Positions 22,980-32,337 of a stretch of 64,000 bases of DNA are shown piece after piece. The position numbers and the translations under genes are program-made. The DNA comes from JAEUIG01 sp046349775. Lineage in GTDB: Bacteria; Planctomycetota; Planctomycetia; Planctomycetales; Planctomycetaceae. Position 1 is the first letter of the stretch; each line of letters starts with the position of its first letter. The notes beneath the pieces were generated by a model that saw only the letters and a program-made list of their open reading frames with translations, was not told where the DNA came from and did not search any database. The DNA is taken from contig JAXMBS010000015.1 in assembly GCA_046349775.1 (NCBI GenBank), positions 18,540-82,539 of the forward strand, written 5' to 3'.

Positions 22980-24941
22980 ATGTCCACACTCGCCGGCGCC
23001 CTGGAATGGAACGTGGCCGTCGATGCCCACGGCACACAGCTCGTCGTGCCGGATGTCGCCGCCACCGGCGCGAATGGAGCGCTCAAGCGCGCGACCCGCG
23101 TCGATGCCCAGTCGGTTGAGCTACTCGACACGCTTCGGTTCATTCCCAGTTGGAAACCGTACTGGCCGAAGTTCAAGACGGCCGGGCTGAAGTTCCCGGA
23201 AGGGATCGAACTGGCGCCCGTCACTGCACCGCGCGAACAGCAGCAGCAACTGCGTCCGATCGCACCTGCCAAGCCAACCGCGGGAAATGGCGAGCCGTCG
23301 CGCAAATCCACGCGGGTCCGCCCACCGGCAGACGCTCTCTCGCTGCAGGACCGGCTGTTCTACCTGCTGCAACCGCCGCTGGAATCCTGGCTCCGAGGGC
23401 AGGAGTTGATCATGCCGTTCGAGCCGTTTCCCTATCAGTACGAAGGGATTGCCTGGCTGTTCGCGCAGAAAGCGGCGCTGCTGGCCGACGAAATGGGCCT
23501 CGGCAAGACCATGCAGACGATTACCGCGCTGCGGCTGCTGCTCCGCGCCGGCCAGGTCCGGCGCGTGCTGCTGGTCTGCCCGAAGCCGCTCATTCCGAAC
23601 TGGCAGCGGGAGTTCAAGCTGTGGGCGGAAGAACTGCCTGTGACGACCGTCGACGGCGATGGCGCACGACGCCGGCTTTTGTGGCAGATTCCGGGCGCAC
23701 AGGTCCTGCTGGCCAATTACGAACTGGTCGTCCGGGACTTTCAGGAGCTGCTGAAGGAGCAGTCAGCGATCAGCGGTCAGGGGTCAGGAAAGGATCTGAA
23801 TGTCGACGGCCTCGGCCGGTCCCTCCGCCGCCGCACTGGTGGTGAAGCCGCAACATCCGATTCTTTCCCCTTGGCCCTTGCCCCTGACCCCTCGACCCTC
23901 CCGATGTTCGACCTCGTCGTCCTCGACGAAGCTCAGCGGATCAAGAATCGCGATTCACTGACGTCGACAGTCATCCGAGGCATACCGCGGCACCGCAGCC
24001 TGTGCCTGACCGGCACCCCGATTGAGAACCGGCCTGAGGAGTTGGCTTCGCTGTTCGAATTCATGGGGATCATCCCCCCCCGCAGCGTGCCGGATGTCCG
24101 CCAGCTCACGCGTCTGAGCCAGGACTACGTATTGCGCCGTACGAAGAACCTGGTGATGAGCGACCTGCCGCCGCGGTTCGACCGGGACGAGATCATCGAG
24201 CTGAGCCCCGCCCAGAAACTGGCGTACGAGCAGGCGGAGAAAGAGGGGGTGATCCAGCTCAACGACATGGGGGAATCGATCACGATCCAGCATGTGTTTG
24301 AGCTGGTGCTGCGGCTGAAGCAGATCACGAACTTCGATCCGCTAACGGGGGAGTCGTCGAAGCTCGACCGATTGCAGGCCGACATGGAAGAGATCGCCGC
24401 CTGCGGGGGCAAAGCGATCCTGTTCAGCCAGTGGACGAAGACGCTCGACTGGCTGGCCGCGCGGCTCGGGGACGTAAACCCGCTGATCTATCACGGCGGC
24501 GTACCGACCGGCAAGCGCGAGCCGATCCTCAAGCGGTTCCAGGAGGACGACCGCGCCCATCTGCTGTTGATGAGTTACGGAACCGGCGCCGTCGGGCTGA
24601 ACCTGCAGTTCGCGGGCTACGTGTTCCTGTTCGACCGCTGGTGGAACCCGGCCGTCGAAGACCAGGCGATCAACCGGGCCCACCGGATCGGGCAGAAGTC
24701 GCAGGTGATCGTCAGCAAGTTCATCTGCAAGGACACGATCGAAGAGAAGATCGACAAGGTGCTGCGGCAGAAGCGCGAGCTGTTCGCGCGCGTCCTCGGG
24801 GAAGGGGACTCGTCGGACGCGTCGCTGAGCCTGAATGCGAGCGAGATCTTCGGCCTGTTCGACCTGAAGGCGCGGACGAAGAAGGGGGGCGCGAAGTCGA
24901 TCGGCCCCGCGCCGCCGGCCGAACGTGACGAAGCGGCGTAA
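22980..24941 (+). CDS. SNF2-family DEAD/DEAH helicase (RapA/HepA-like)
   Basis: A 653-residue ATP-dependent remodeller. The Walker A motif DEMGLGKT carries K176. The Walker B box is DEAQ at 316-319, followed by LTGTPIENR, and the helicase C half has ILFSQWTKTLDWL, GTGAVGLNLQFAGYVFLFDRWWNP and INRAHRIGQKSQV. Such enzymes remodel protein-DNA complexes or recycle RNA polymerase. Residues about 261-307 are a spacer without counterpart in the family: the DNA at 23761-23900 is a pair of inverted dispersed-repeat arms and the stretch between them, kept in frame between the YELVVRD strand and the DEAQ strand. Confidence 0.92.
   Translation: MSTLAGALEWNVAVDAHGTQLVVPDVAATGANGALKRATRVDAQSVELLDTLRFIPSWKPYWPKFKTAGLKFPEGIELAPVTAPREQQQQLRPIAPAKPTAGNGEPSRKSTRVRPPADALSLQDRLFYLLQPPLESWLRGQELIMPFEPFPYQYEGIAWLFAQKAALLADEMGLGKTMQTITALRLLLRAGQVRRVLLVCPKPLIPNWQREFKLWAEELPVTTVDGDGARRRLLWQIPGAQVLLANYELVVRDFQELLKEQSAISGQGSGKDLNVDGLGRSLRRRTGGEAATSDSFPLALAPDPSTLPMFDLVVLDEAQRIKNRDSLTSTVIRGIPRHRSLCLTGTPIENRPEELASLFEFMGIIPPRSVPDVRQLTRLSQDYVLRRTKNLVMSDLPPRFDRDEIIELSPAQKLAYEQAEKEGVIQLNDMGESITIQHVFELVLRLKQITNFDPLTGESSKLDRLQADMEEIAACGGKAILFSQWTKTLDWLAARLGDVNPLIYHGGVPTGKREPILKRFQEDDRAHLLLMSYGTGAVGLNLQFAGYVFLFDRWWNPAVEDQAINRAHRIGQKSQVIVSKFICKDTIEEKIDKVLRQKRELFARVLGEGDSSDASLSLNASEIFGLFDLKARTKKGGAKSIGPAPPAERDEAA
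23761..23900. repeat. Repeat insertion inside the helicase gene
   Basis: The left arm (CAGCGGTCAGGGGTCAGG, 23771-23788) and the right arm (CTTGCCCCTGACCCCTCG, 23877-23894) are inverted over GGGGTCAGG. The translated stretch SAISGQGSGK and SFPLALAPDPSTLP is low in complexity. It lies in frame and adds about 47 residues. Confidence 0.6.
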
Positions 24942-25084
24942 AGGCCGGCCGTCCCATCTCGCGCAGTGCGAAGGTGTGAATTTCCTGGATCGCCGGCCGC
25001 TCCCGGTTGATTCGCCCCGCATTCCGCGCGTTCTATCCGTAAGACTCTTGCGCGCAGCGGTTTCCCATCCCCTGCGGTGCGGGA

Positions 25085-25090
25085 TAGAAT
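25085..25090 (+). promoter_or_regulatory. Candidate -10 of the zinc-ribbon protein gene
   Basis: TAGAAT lies 62 nt before the ATG at 25153; a weak TTCCCA is at 25062. The rest of 24942-25152 shows nothing else. Confidence 0.35.
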
Positions 25091-25152
25091 ACGCACGGTT
25101 CTGCCGCGTTCCGGACGCGGCGCGAGATTCCTCAGCCGCGTGCCCTCACATC

Positions 25153-27696
25153 ATGGATTTTCGCACCTGCCCGGCCTGCAAGGCGTCGGTCCTCGAAGAT
25201 GACGCCGAAGACTGCCCATTCTGCGGCGCATCGATGTCCGGCAAGCCGTCGGCCAAGCCCGTGGCCAAACCGGCGCCTGCAGCCGCGAAGGCGCCGGCTG
25301 CGAGTGCGAAACCGCAAGCGTCGTCGGCTGCCGCGGGAGGCAAGACGAGTGGGACGGTGGCAGCGAAACGGCGGCCGACGCCTGAAGAGCTCGACGACGG
25401 CAGCGACCCGTTTGAAGTGGACACGCGGGCGGTCGTAAAGGCCCCGCCGGTCAGCCCGAAGCCCGCGAAGGGGCGGATGCAGCGGGTCGTCTGCCCGATG
25501 TGCGAGACGCCCGGCTTCATCTCTCCACAACAGGTGGGCAAAGAGGTGAAGTGCTGCAATCCGCAGTGCCTCATGCCGGTGTTCACCGTCCCCAAGCCGA
25601 AGGAGGCGCCGGTCGAGGAGGCGCCGAAGCGGTCGGTCGCCAGCATTATTTTCGCGGTGTCCGCCGTGGTGCTGATTGGCGGCGTGGGCGCGGCACTGTA
25701 CTTCTTCGTGCTCAAGGACGATCAGGCGGGCCAGCAGACGAAGACGCCGGTCGCGGTCCCCGCACAGCCGTCCGGTCCCAACAAGTCCGGCGAGGAACTG
25801 CTGGCTCCCAAAGGCCCCAAGGGACCGACCGGACCGGACATTGCCGCGGCCGACGAAATCCGCACGACCTCGCTCGCGGAAGTCGAGAAAGCCGCCCAGA
25901 GCCGGCAGAACAATCGCAGTAAGCCGTTCGGTCGGCGGATGGCGGCCGAAGCGTTCGCCGACCTCGGCCGGTTCGACCAGGCGCGCGAGCAGCTCGCCGA
26001 TATGCGCAAGGTCCAGGGTTACCTGCCGTACTACGAAATAGAGCCGCTGGTCATGATCGCTGCCGGGCTCGCTGCCCAGGGAGATGCAGCCGGCTCCAAG
26101 GCGACGCTCGATGAAGCGCTTTCCAAAGCAGAGTTTCCGCTGCACGGCCGGGACACGCTCGATGCCGCCGGTCCGCTCGTCGCTGCGCTGGCCGCCACCG
26201 GGCGCATGGACGAAGCCGCGCGCGTGGCTTCGACCGCCGACGACTCCGGCACGCGCGGCCGCGCTTTTGTGCTGTGGCGCGATGCGCTGGAATCCGGCTC
26301 GCTCAATCTGGATGCGGCGGCTAATCGACCCTACCTGTTTGACATGCCCAGTGCCCAGTGGGTCGCAGTGACGCAGTCGCTGGTCAAGCAAGGGCGTTCC
26401 GTCGAAGCACTCGCCTGGGCCAGATCCGCTACGAATCCGGCGGCACGCGACAACGCGCTCGCCACGTTGGCCGGTGGTCTCTCCCGTTCGCAACCCGGTA
26501 GCGGAGATGACCCGGCGCCGGCTGCCGTCACCGCGGCGCTGGCGGACATGTCGCTGACGGCGCAGGCGCGCGTGTGGGCGGCCGTTGCCGATGCCTGCTG
26601 GGCCCAGGGCAACAAATCGGCTGCGGCGGACTGTCTGACTCGCGCAACGGCCGCGCTGGACCAGGTTCCCGTCCCGGCACCGATGCCGGTCCCGGACCTC
26701 AAGGAAATCCACGATTCCGAAGACCAGCCGCGTGCAGGACTGCCCGATCCCTCCGAACTACGCAGCGCGGCACTGGCGGCGACTGACATCGCGCAGGTCC
26801 GCGCGGTGCTGGGTGACACGGCTGCGGCCTGGACATCGATGGAGCGTGCTTTGGCCTACCTGCGAGGGAGCGCGCCGTCTCCGGCGGCCGCACAGGCACT
26901 GCTCGACGAGTGCGACACAAACCGTGCGGGACTGGAATCTCGACTGAAAGCGGCGCTCGGCGTCGACGGCATGCGTGTGTTTCTGGCGTTCAACCGGTAT
27001 CGCAAGCAGTGCGACGTCGTCAGCGGTGAGGCGGCCGCCCGGTTTGACCTGCAGGTGCGGCTGCTGCGGCGGGCCGTGGTGTTCGGCCTCCGGCAACCGG
27101 TGTGGGCCGAAGCCGCAGCCCGCGAAAAGCAGGCCGATCCTGGAGAACGCGAACCGTACTTCGGAACGTTGCTCCCCGGCACGGTCTTCGCGTATGCCAC
27201 TGCCGCCAAAGACACAGGCCTCGCCGGCCAGGTCCAGGCCGCCATTCCGCAGGGCAGCCTGAAGATCGATCCGCGCGATCACCTGGTCCTGGCGATCGGT
27301 CCGCACATCGATGCCGACCAGGTGCAAAAAGCCGCGGATCTGCTGCGGGCGTACGATCAGCAGGAGCCCGGCGATTACTACACGTCACAACTCATGGCGC
27401 TGCGCGGCATCAGCAAGCTCATCGCTGCCAAGAAGCATAAGACTGCAATGGACCTGGCTGTCGCCACGATCGATCCGCTGCTGCGTGAAGACGCCGTGCA
27501 ACTGATCGCCGCCGCCGCGGTCCGGGATGGAGTCCACACGGACCTGTGGCGTCGCCGGGCGCAATTGGGCCTGTCCCCGACGGAGATGGCTTCGTTCTAC
27601 CGCGGTTGCATTCGGGGCCTCAAGCTGCGTCCGCCGGCTGCTGAGGGAGAGCCTGCGGCGGCAACGTCCGAATCCACAAAGCCCGCCGAGAAGTAG
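25153..27696 (+). CDS. Zinc-ribbon, single-TM, TPR-like envelope protein
   Basis: An 847-residue protein. A CPAC/CPFC zinc ribbon (C6, C9, C22, C25) is followed by an Ala/Lys/Pro-rich linker, a second ribbon (CPMC and CCNPQC, near residues 115-140), one membrane helix (about 161-187) and a long outer part made of TPR/SEL1-like helical hairpins (EAFADLGRFDQAREQLA, AAGLAAQGDAAGSKATL). No enzyme motif is seen. The N-terminus would be cytoplasmic and the repeats extracytoplasmic. The longer frame from 24925 is rejected because ATG 25153 begins exactly at the ribbon. The function is unknown; a scaffold role is only a guess. Confidence 0.75.
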   Translation: MDFRTCPACKASVLEDDAEDCPFCGASMSGKPSAKPVAKPAPAAAKAPAASAKPQASSAAAGGKTSGTVAAKRRPTPEELDDGSDPFEVDTRAVVKAPPVSPKPAKGRMQRVVCPMCETPGFISPQQVGKEVKCCNPQCLMPVFTVPKPKEAPVEEAPKRSVASIIFAVSAVVLIGGVGAALYFFVLKDDQAGQQTKTPVAVPAQPSGPNKSGEELLAPKGPKGPTGPDIAAADEIRTTSLAEVEKAAQSRQNNRSKPFGRRMAAEAFADLGRFDQAREQLADMRKVQGYLPYYEIEPLVMIAAGLAAQGDAAGSKATLDEALSKAEFPLHGRDTLDAAGPLVAALAATGRMDEAARVASTADDSGTRGRAFVLWRDALESGSLNLDAAANRPYLFDMPSAQWVAVTQSLVKQGRSVEALAWARSATNPAARDNALATLAGGLSRSQPGSGDDPAPAAVTAALADMSLTAQARVWAAVADACWAQGNKSAAADCLTRATAALDQVPVPAPMPVPDLKEIHDSEDQPRAGLPDPSELRSAALAATDIAQVRAVLGDTAAAWTSMERALAYLRGSAPSPAAAQALLDECDTNRAGLESRLKAALGVDGMRVFLAFNRYRKQCDVVSGEAAARFDLQVRLLRRAVVFGLRQPVWAEAAAREKQADPGEREPYFGTLLPGTVFAYATAAKDTGLAGQVQAAIPQGSLKIDPRDHLVLAIGPHIDADQVQKAADLLRAYDQQEPGDYYTSQLMALRGISKLIAAKKHKTAMDLAVATIDPLLREDAVQLIAAAAVRDGVHTDLWRRRAQLGLSPTEMASFYRGCIRGLKLRPPAAEGEPAAATSESTKPAEK

Positions 27697-27746
27697 TGCA
27701 CCACGTCCTTCGCAAAAAGGCGAAGGGTGTGTCACCCGAAACGCTT

Positions 27747-27785
27747 GCAGCCCGGTTGCTCTCTGCAACCGGGCTGCTTTGTGCT
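27747..27785. terminator. Strong bidirectional terminator
   Basis: A perfect 13-bp stem, GCAGCCCGGTTGC/GCAACCGGGCTGC (27747-27759 and 27765-27777), with a 5-nt loop and TTTGTGCTT after it. It lies between convergent genes and could stop both transcripts. A smaller CTTCGC/GCGAAG stem precedes it. Confidence 0.8.
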
Positions 27786-27812
27786 TACTGACCGCTGAAG
27801 CCTGACGACTGC

Positions 27813-28823
27813 TTAGCGACACATGCGGTACGATTCATTCGCCCGATCGAAGTCGCTGTCCGCAAGCTGCTCCTTAATCTTGATGTCGGAGTAGCTGTAG
27901 AACTCGATCAGCGTTTCGTCGTCAATCGTTTCCGGGGTCGCGTCCACCGCCCAGGTGTAGTTCTGCACGCAGACCGGCATCGACAGTTCCTTGTCGATGT
28001 AGCAGACGGCCTTGCGGTACATCTCGCAGTACTCGGGCGAATCGTAGGTCGTCACAAAGACATAGCAGGGCCGGCCATTCAGTTCCCGATTGTCGTGGAA
28101 CTCGCAGTGCACGCCGGTCCCGCGTTCCAGGTCCTTCTGGCGATACTCGAGGATCTTGTTCGCCAGGTGCAGCAGCCCCGCCCCGGTGATCGGATAACGC
28201 GATTCGGCCATCGCCTGCGATCCGGTCGGGTTGATGCTCAGCGTCCCCAGCAACCGCCCCTTGACGCCGCCCAACTGGACCAGGAGATTGCCATCGTTCT
28301 GACCATCGACATAGATGAGTTGGCGTCCGCGGTCACCGTCGAGCCACTTCATGTACACGCTGAACGGTTCGTGCCGCAGTTTCATCGACATCGTCGAGCC
28401 ATCCTGCAGTTCGCCGTTGATCCGCTCCTGCTTGTACAGCGTCGCCGTATAGTCCGGCACGTGCCGGAATTTCTCACAGCCGTGCTTGAGCATCGTCACG
28501 CTCATGAGCATGGCCCAGCGTCCCGTCAGCACGTCGGGATTCGCCGGCGTCGCCGTCGCCGCTCCGGCTGGCGGATCAACTGCCGGTTGCTCGATAATGG
28601 CGACCTCCTGCTCTCCGGAATTCCGGAGTGACTTCGGCGGGGCCGGAGGGAGGGTGATCTGCGGCGGGCCAATCGCGGCCGTTGCTTCCAGCGGCGATTC
28701 CGTGCCCGAAATCACCGGATCGCTGTTGATCGTGATGTAGCCGAAGACGGCGGCGGTCATCAGCAGAGCGCAGAAATTCGGTCCACGAGAGCCGCGCGCA
28801 GCGGACGAGAGGGCACGCGTCAT
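27813..28823 (-). CDS. DUF1571 family secreted protein
   Basis: A 336-residue exported protein. Residues 17-33 are a hydrophobic anchor or signal, followed by a Pro/Ala-rich linker to about 95. The C-terminal domain carries the DUF1571 features FRHVPDYTATLYKQERINGEL, MKLRHEPFSVYMKWL, GQLIYVDGQNDGNLLV and FVTTYDSP, given in pieces. DUF1571 resembles lipoprotein-localisation folds (LolA-like), and its role is unknown. It is convergent with the zinc-ribbon gene at a strong terminator; upstream lies a degraded YdjY-like gene on the same strand. Confidence 0.82.
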   Translation of the reverse strand: MTRALSSAARGSRGPNFCALLMTAAVFGYITINSDPVISGTESPLEATAAIGPPQITLPPAPPKSLRNSGEQEVAIIEQPAVDPPAGAATATPANPDVLTGRWAMLMSVTMLKHGCEKFRHVPDYTATLYKQERINGELQDGSTMSMKLRHEPFSVYMKWLDGDRGRQLIYVDGQNDGNLLVQLGGVKGRLLGTLSINPTGSQAMAESRYPITGAGLLHLANKILEYRQKDLERGTGVHCEFHDNRELNGRPCYVFVTTYDSPEYCEMYRKAVCYIDKELSMPVCVQNYTWAVDATPETIDDETLIEFYSYSDIKIKEQLADSDFDRANESYRMCR

Positions 28824-29187
28824 GCGTCAATCCTTGCGAGAAGACGAGGGATCCGGGCCGGCCGGGCCGCGGCAGTGGAGGGATGCCGCCCCCTTGCGTG
28901 AATCGGCCGAACCTGCCGGTTCGGTCGCGCGCAAAGATGATGGCGGTCTGGTAAGAGATCGGAACCTGCGCCGATGTGCAGTGAAGCATTCAAGTGCCGC
29001 ACGCGCAATCGTTGCTGGAGTCGGATCGCCGATTGCCGCGCGGTTGCCCGACCCGCAAACTCAACGTTGCCGCTGCACTTGAACGCCGCAGTCGTGCTCC
29101 GGGAGGAAGCGTTCGGGTGACGAAGCTTCCGAGCGACAGGAGTTTCACAACCGGTCGTCGAACCGCAACGACAGGCAAGACCCGTCT
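28824..29187. other. Gene-free region
   Basis: No credible gene. A weak inverted repeat (ATTCAAGTGC near 28988 and GCACTTGAA near 29074) is the only structure noted. The region lies just after the stop codon of the broken YdjY-like gene; open frames here are read-through of that gene in the wrong frame. Confidence 0.5.
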
Positions 29188-30151
29188 TCATCGCGGCTCG
29201 GCAGGAGCCTCGCCCTCCCGGTTCACCGGCGTCAGCTCCACCGTCACCTCGGTCCCCAGCGGGAATCCGTTCGGTGTACGGCTCAAACAGCAGCCCCTCG
29301 TTCGACGGCGAGCTCTCGACCGTCACGTCCAGCAGCGCGTCGCCGAAATTGGCCACGCAGACGACGTCGCCGTTCTCCGCCATATACGTCTGGCGGCCGT
29401 CCTCGTGCTCGTAGAAGCCGCTGCCGGCAGAACACCCACTTCGCCTCGATCTCGCGCGACTGACTGTCGTCGTGGAACGCCTTGATCGCCGCCTGGTATT
29501 CCTTGTCCTGCGACAGTTTGAGCAGCGCGTCCGCTGCTCTCCCGTCATTGGACCGAACCAGATCAGCACTTTGTTCTGGGTGTCGTAGCGCAACTCGGTC
29601 TCCTTGCCGATCGTCACGCCGACCGGCACCTTCGCCAGTGCATGCTCGTAGTACCGCCGCGTCGCATGCCGCACCCACTTGTGGGCATTGAGCCGCTGCG
29701 GCTGTCCCTGGTCGTCGGTCCAGACGAACTGCATGTCGATCTCCTGTCCCTCCGGCGGATGGAACGCGGTGTCGTACGACGCCGGCTTGCCGGGCCTGGC
29801 CCCGATCATCAAGAGGCCGGCGTGAATCAGGTACGCGTCGGCATCCACCGACAGGATCGACTCGTGTTCCTTCGTCTGCGCCTTGCAGATGAGCATTTCC
29901 AACAGCCCCTCGCGCAGCACGACGCGGGTCTTCAACAGCAGTTTTTTCGCCTTGAGATCGACCAACACGGTTTTCTGCGGATTCAGCGCCACGAGTTGGT
30001 CATCGGCAATCGCACCGGCCGCCGGCTTCGTCTCCGCGGCCGGCTGATTCTTCGTCGCTGGTTCTTTGTCGGTCGCCGCCGGATCGGCGCCGTTGGCAAC
30101 CATCGCGCCCCACAGACACAAGGCGGCAACAGGGACGTATGGCAGGTGCAT
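29188..30151 (-). pseudogene. YdjY-like exported protein, frame-disrupted, ending in a dispersed repeat
   Basis: The N-terminal frame gives a signal peptide (ends near MVANGA), a Lys/Pro-rich linker and a YdjY-type domain (VLVDLKAKKLLLKTRVVLREGLLEMLICKA pattern, then HAGLLMIGARPGKPASYD). Around 29590-29560 the frame must shift to read ALLKLSQDKEYQAAIKAFHDD, shift back near 29427 for GFYEHEDGRQTYMAENGDVVCVANFG, and shift once more in the GGGG run near 29258-29262 to finish as GTEVTVELTPVNREGEAPAEPR. That last peptide and the TGA stop are encoded by a dispersed repeat (29194-29219). Three shifts suggest decay, though homopolymer errors could explain some. Confidence 0.65.
29194..29219. repeat. 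Dispersed repeat forming the 3' end of a gene
   Basis: CGGCTCGGCAGGAGCCTCGC then CCTCCC; on the minus strand it reads REGEAPAEP, the common translated form of this planctomycete repeat. It supplies the C-terminus of the YdjY-like gene, whose stop codon follows at once. Confidence 0.7.
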
Positions 30152-30423
30152 GGCCGCTCTCCGAAGAACAGGCTCTGAATCGGGAACCAGGTCGATTGTA
30201 GTCCCCTCAGCAAGAGATGTACCGTCTGTGGAGGTTCAGCCACGTCCCGTTCAGATTGAACGTCAATCCGGTGGTCTGGTGAGTGGTGGCGGTACGTCTG
30301 GCGGTTTTCGTCGCGTACGCTGAAATGCGCGTCGTGGAGCATAAGGCGGCTGACGATTGCCAAGCCGTCACCCGGGGTTCCGTCGCCTCGGCGCCGAGGC
30401 GATCGCAACACGCCATCGACCAA

Positions 30424-32337
30424 CTAGCTTTCGGCTTTCCGCTTTGCGTTATCGCAACGCCCCCACATACCCCCGCGCCCGGCGGCCTCGGCGTCCGTCG
30501 CGTACACGGTTCGTAGGGCCTCCGCCAGGCCTTTCCCCGCCTCCAGCGCCGCTACGAACTGCCCGAACCGCGGCACGCCGCCGACGTCGAGCATGTAGTC
30601 CACCAGTGTGTATGCGACCGGCGGCAGCGCCGACGGCGAGAACGTGCCGTCCGCGAAAATCTCGGACGGTTTCCCCAGCGCACCGACCTGCTGCCTGGCG
30701 AGCTTCGGCATCTGCCGCAGGTATTTGTCGCCCGGAATGGCCTGCGCCGCCAGCGACAGTCCCAGCCCGCGCTGTACCCACAGCGGGACGCGGCTGCCGC
30801 CGCGCTTCAGGTACGCCCCGGTCAGATGGTCAATCAGGTTGACGTGCAGCGTAGCGGCGTCGTTTCCAGACTCATCCCCTACGTCCAGTAATGCGACATA
30901 GGCATCCTCGAATGTCGGCTTCACGACCGAGTGCCCGGTCAATTCGCGCGGCGCCTCGCGTTTCTCAATCACCAGGTTGAACTCGTCGTAGCTGAACCGG
31001 TCCTTGAGCACGAAGACCGCCAGCCGGCCCTTCCACAGTTCGTTCTCCTTGTCGCTGAACAGCTTTCGCAGCTTTTCGGCGTGCGCCGCGCCCCAGTCTG
31101 CCGCCTGCTCAAGCCGCTCCGCCGGCACGTTGCCGATCAGATAGAACTCCTGCGTTTCCAGAACCTGCGCGGTGTCGTTCGGCAGCGCCGCTTTAAACTG
31201 CTCGCGCGTCCGCTGCACCCGCAGTTTCGCCAACTCGTCCGCTGACATCGCCGCGAACTTTTCGGCCGCGACGTCGGCGTCGCTGCGAACGAATTCGCGC
31301 AGCGGCGTCTTCGGATCGTCTCCATCGTAGACGCAGCCTTCATCAAACCACTTGATGAGGTCCTGATAGTTCTTCCGCGTGATCCGCGCCGGCCCCTGCG
31401 GCATCCGCGGGCTCTCCAGACCGCCGGTCAGCCGGAAGAGCCGGCTCTCCTCGCGCTTGCCGGGAACTACGACGACCCCGCTGTCGCCCCCCTTCAGCAT
31501 GTCATAGAACGTCTCAAGACACAGCCCACCGCTCCTCCGCGCGCGGCTGTGACAACCGCCGCACAGGTTCGCCATGAAGGGCGCAATATCCCGTTTGAAC
31601 GACACCGTCTCCGTTCCCTTCGGCTTCGGAATCACGATTGACGGGTCCAGCGGCGCGTCGGCCATGACGTCCGCGAGCGACAGGTCCTCGTTCTTGCCGT
31701 CGTACCGGGCGCCGCCATTGATCCAGTCCGACAGCGTCTTGATCTGCTCCTTGCTGAGGGGATCGCCCCCTTTGGGCATTCGCTGCTTCGCGTCCGTCGC
31801 ACTGACTGCCGCGATCAGCAGGCTGTTGGCCGAATTGCCAACAATCAGCAGCGGTCCTGATTTGCCGCCGCGTTTCCAGCCGGCGAACGTGTCGAGCCTT
31901 AAGTTCGCGCGCGGGTTGTCGACCCCGTGACATTCCAGGCACTGGCCGGCGATGATCGGGGCGACGTCGCGGCTGAAGACGATTCCATCCGCGGCTGCCG
32001 TTGCCGGTCCCAAGCGTGCCCGTATTTTCGCGAGCGCCTCGCGTTGCTTATTGATTTGCGCCGCAACGGGCGCCAGGGCCTTGTCTTCAAGCGAGACGCC
32101 GGCGGCCTTGGCTATGTCGTTGAGCTTCTCCTCGGTCGCCTTGAGCGCCGCGTCAGCTTCGTCGAACTGCTTGCGATGCACCAGCCCCGCGACTTTGCTG
32201 ACTTCGCTGCGCAGGGCCGTGAGTTCCTTGCGGTGCTGGGGTGTGATTTGCGCGCCTGCCGGCTTCGCCGACAGGAGTAGCACCACTCCTAAGACGACGA
32301 CGACTCGAAGTCCCATGCTCCGCTGCCACTCACGCAT
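30424..32337 (-). CDS. Exported protein with two planctomycete cytochrome c domains and a degenerate peptidase-like domain
   Basis: A 637-residue exported protein with a signal peptide at residues 1-29 (ends KPAGAQ). Residues 30-115 are a helical coiled stretch. Two c-type haem-binding motifs of the planctomycete type follow: CLECH at 133-137 with ANLRLDTFAGWKRGG after it, and CGGCH at 259-263. The C-terminal 250 residues resemble DUF1570-type peptidase MA-like domains, but the HExxH zinc motif is replaced by NLIDHLTGAYL, so activity is doubtful. ATG 32337 is chosen because the signal peptide begins there; the frame extends 30 codons upstream. It probably works in envelope redox processes. 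Confidence 0.8.
   Translation of the reverse strand: MREWQRSMGLRVVVVLGVVLLLSAKPAGAQITPQHRKELTALRSEVSKVAGLVHRKQFDEADAALKATEEKLNDIAKAAGVSLEDKALAPVAAQINKQREALAKIRARLGPATAAADGIVFSRDVAPIIAGQCLECHGVDNPRANLRLDTFAGWKRGGKSGPLLIVGNSANSLLIAAVSATDAKQRMPKGGDPLSKEQIKTLSDWINGGARYDGKNEDLSLADVMADAPLDPSIVIPKPKGTETVSFKRDIAPFMANLCGGCHSRARRSGGLCLETFYDMLKGGDSGVVVVPGKREESRLFRLTGGLESPRMPQGPARITRKNYQDLIKWFDEGCVYDGDDPKTPLREFVRSDADVAAEKFAAMSADELAKLRVQRTREQFKAALPNDTAQVLETQEFYLIGNVPAERLEQAADWGAAHAEKLRKLFSDKENELWKGRLAVFVLKDRFSYDEFNLVIEKREAPRELTGHSVVKPTFEDAYVALLDVGDESGNDAATLHVNLIDHLTGAYLKRGGSRVPLWVQRGLGLSLAAQAIPGDKYLRQMPKLARQQVGALGKPSEIFADGTFSPSALPPVAYTLVDYMLDVGGVPRFGQFVAALEAGKGLAEALRTVYATDAEAAGRGGMWGRCDNAKRKAES

Noticed and set aside
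24925..25152. N-terminal extension of the zinc-ribbon protein gene
   Set aside because: The extension has no conserved features, and the zinc ribbon begins exactly at ATG 25153.
28820..29187. C-terminal reading of the YdjY frame through 28820
   Set aside because: This part is a shifted, Arg-rich reading; the natural frame ends at the TGA at 29188-29190 after the repeat.
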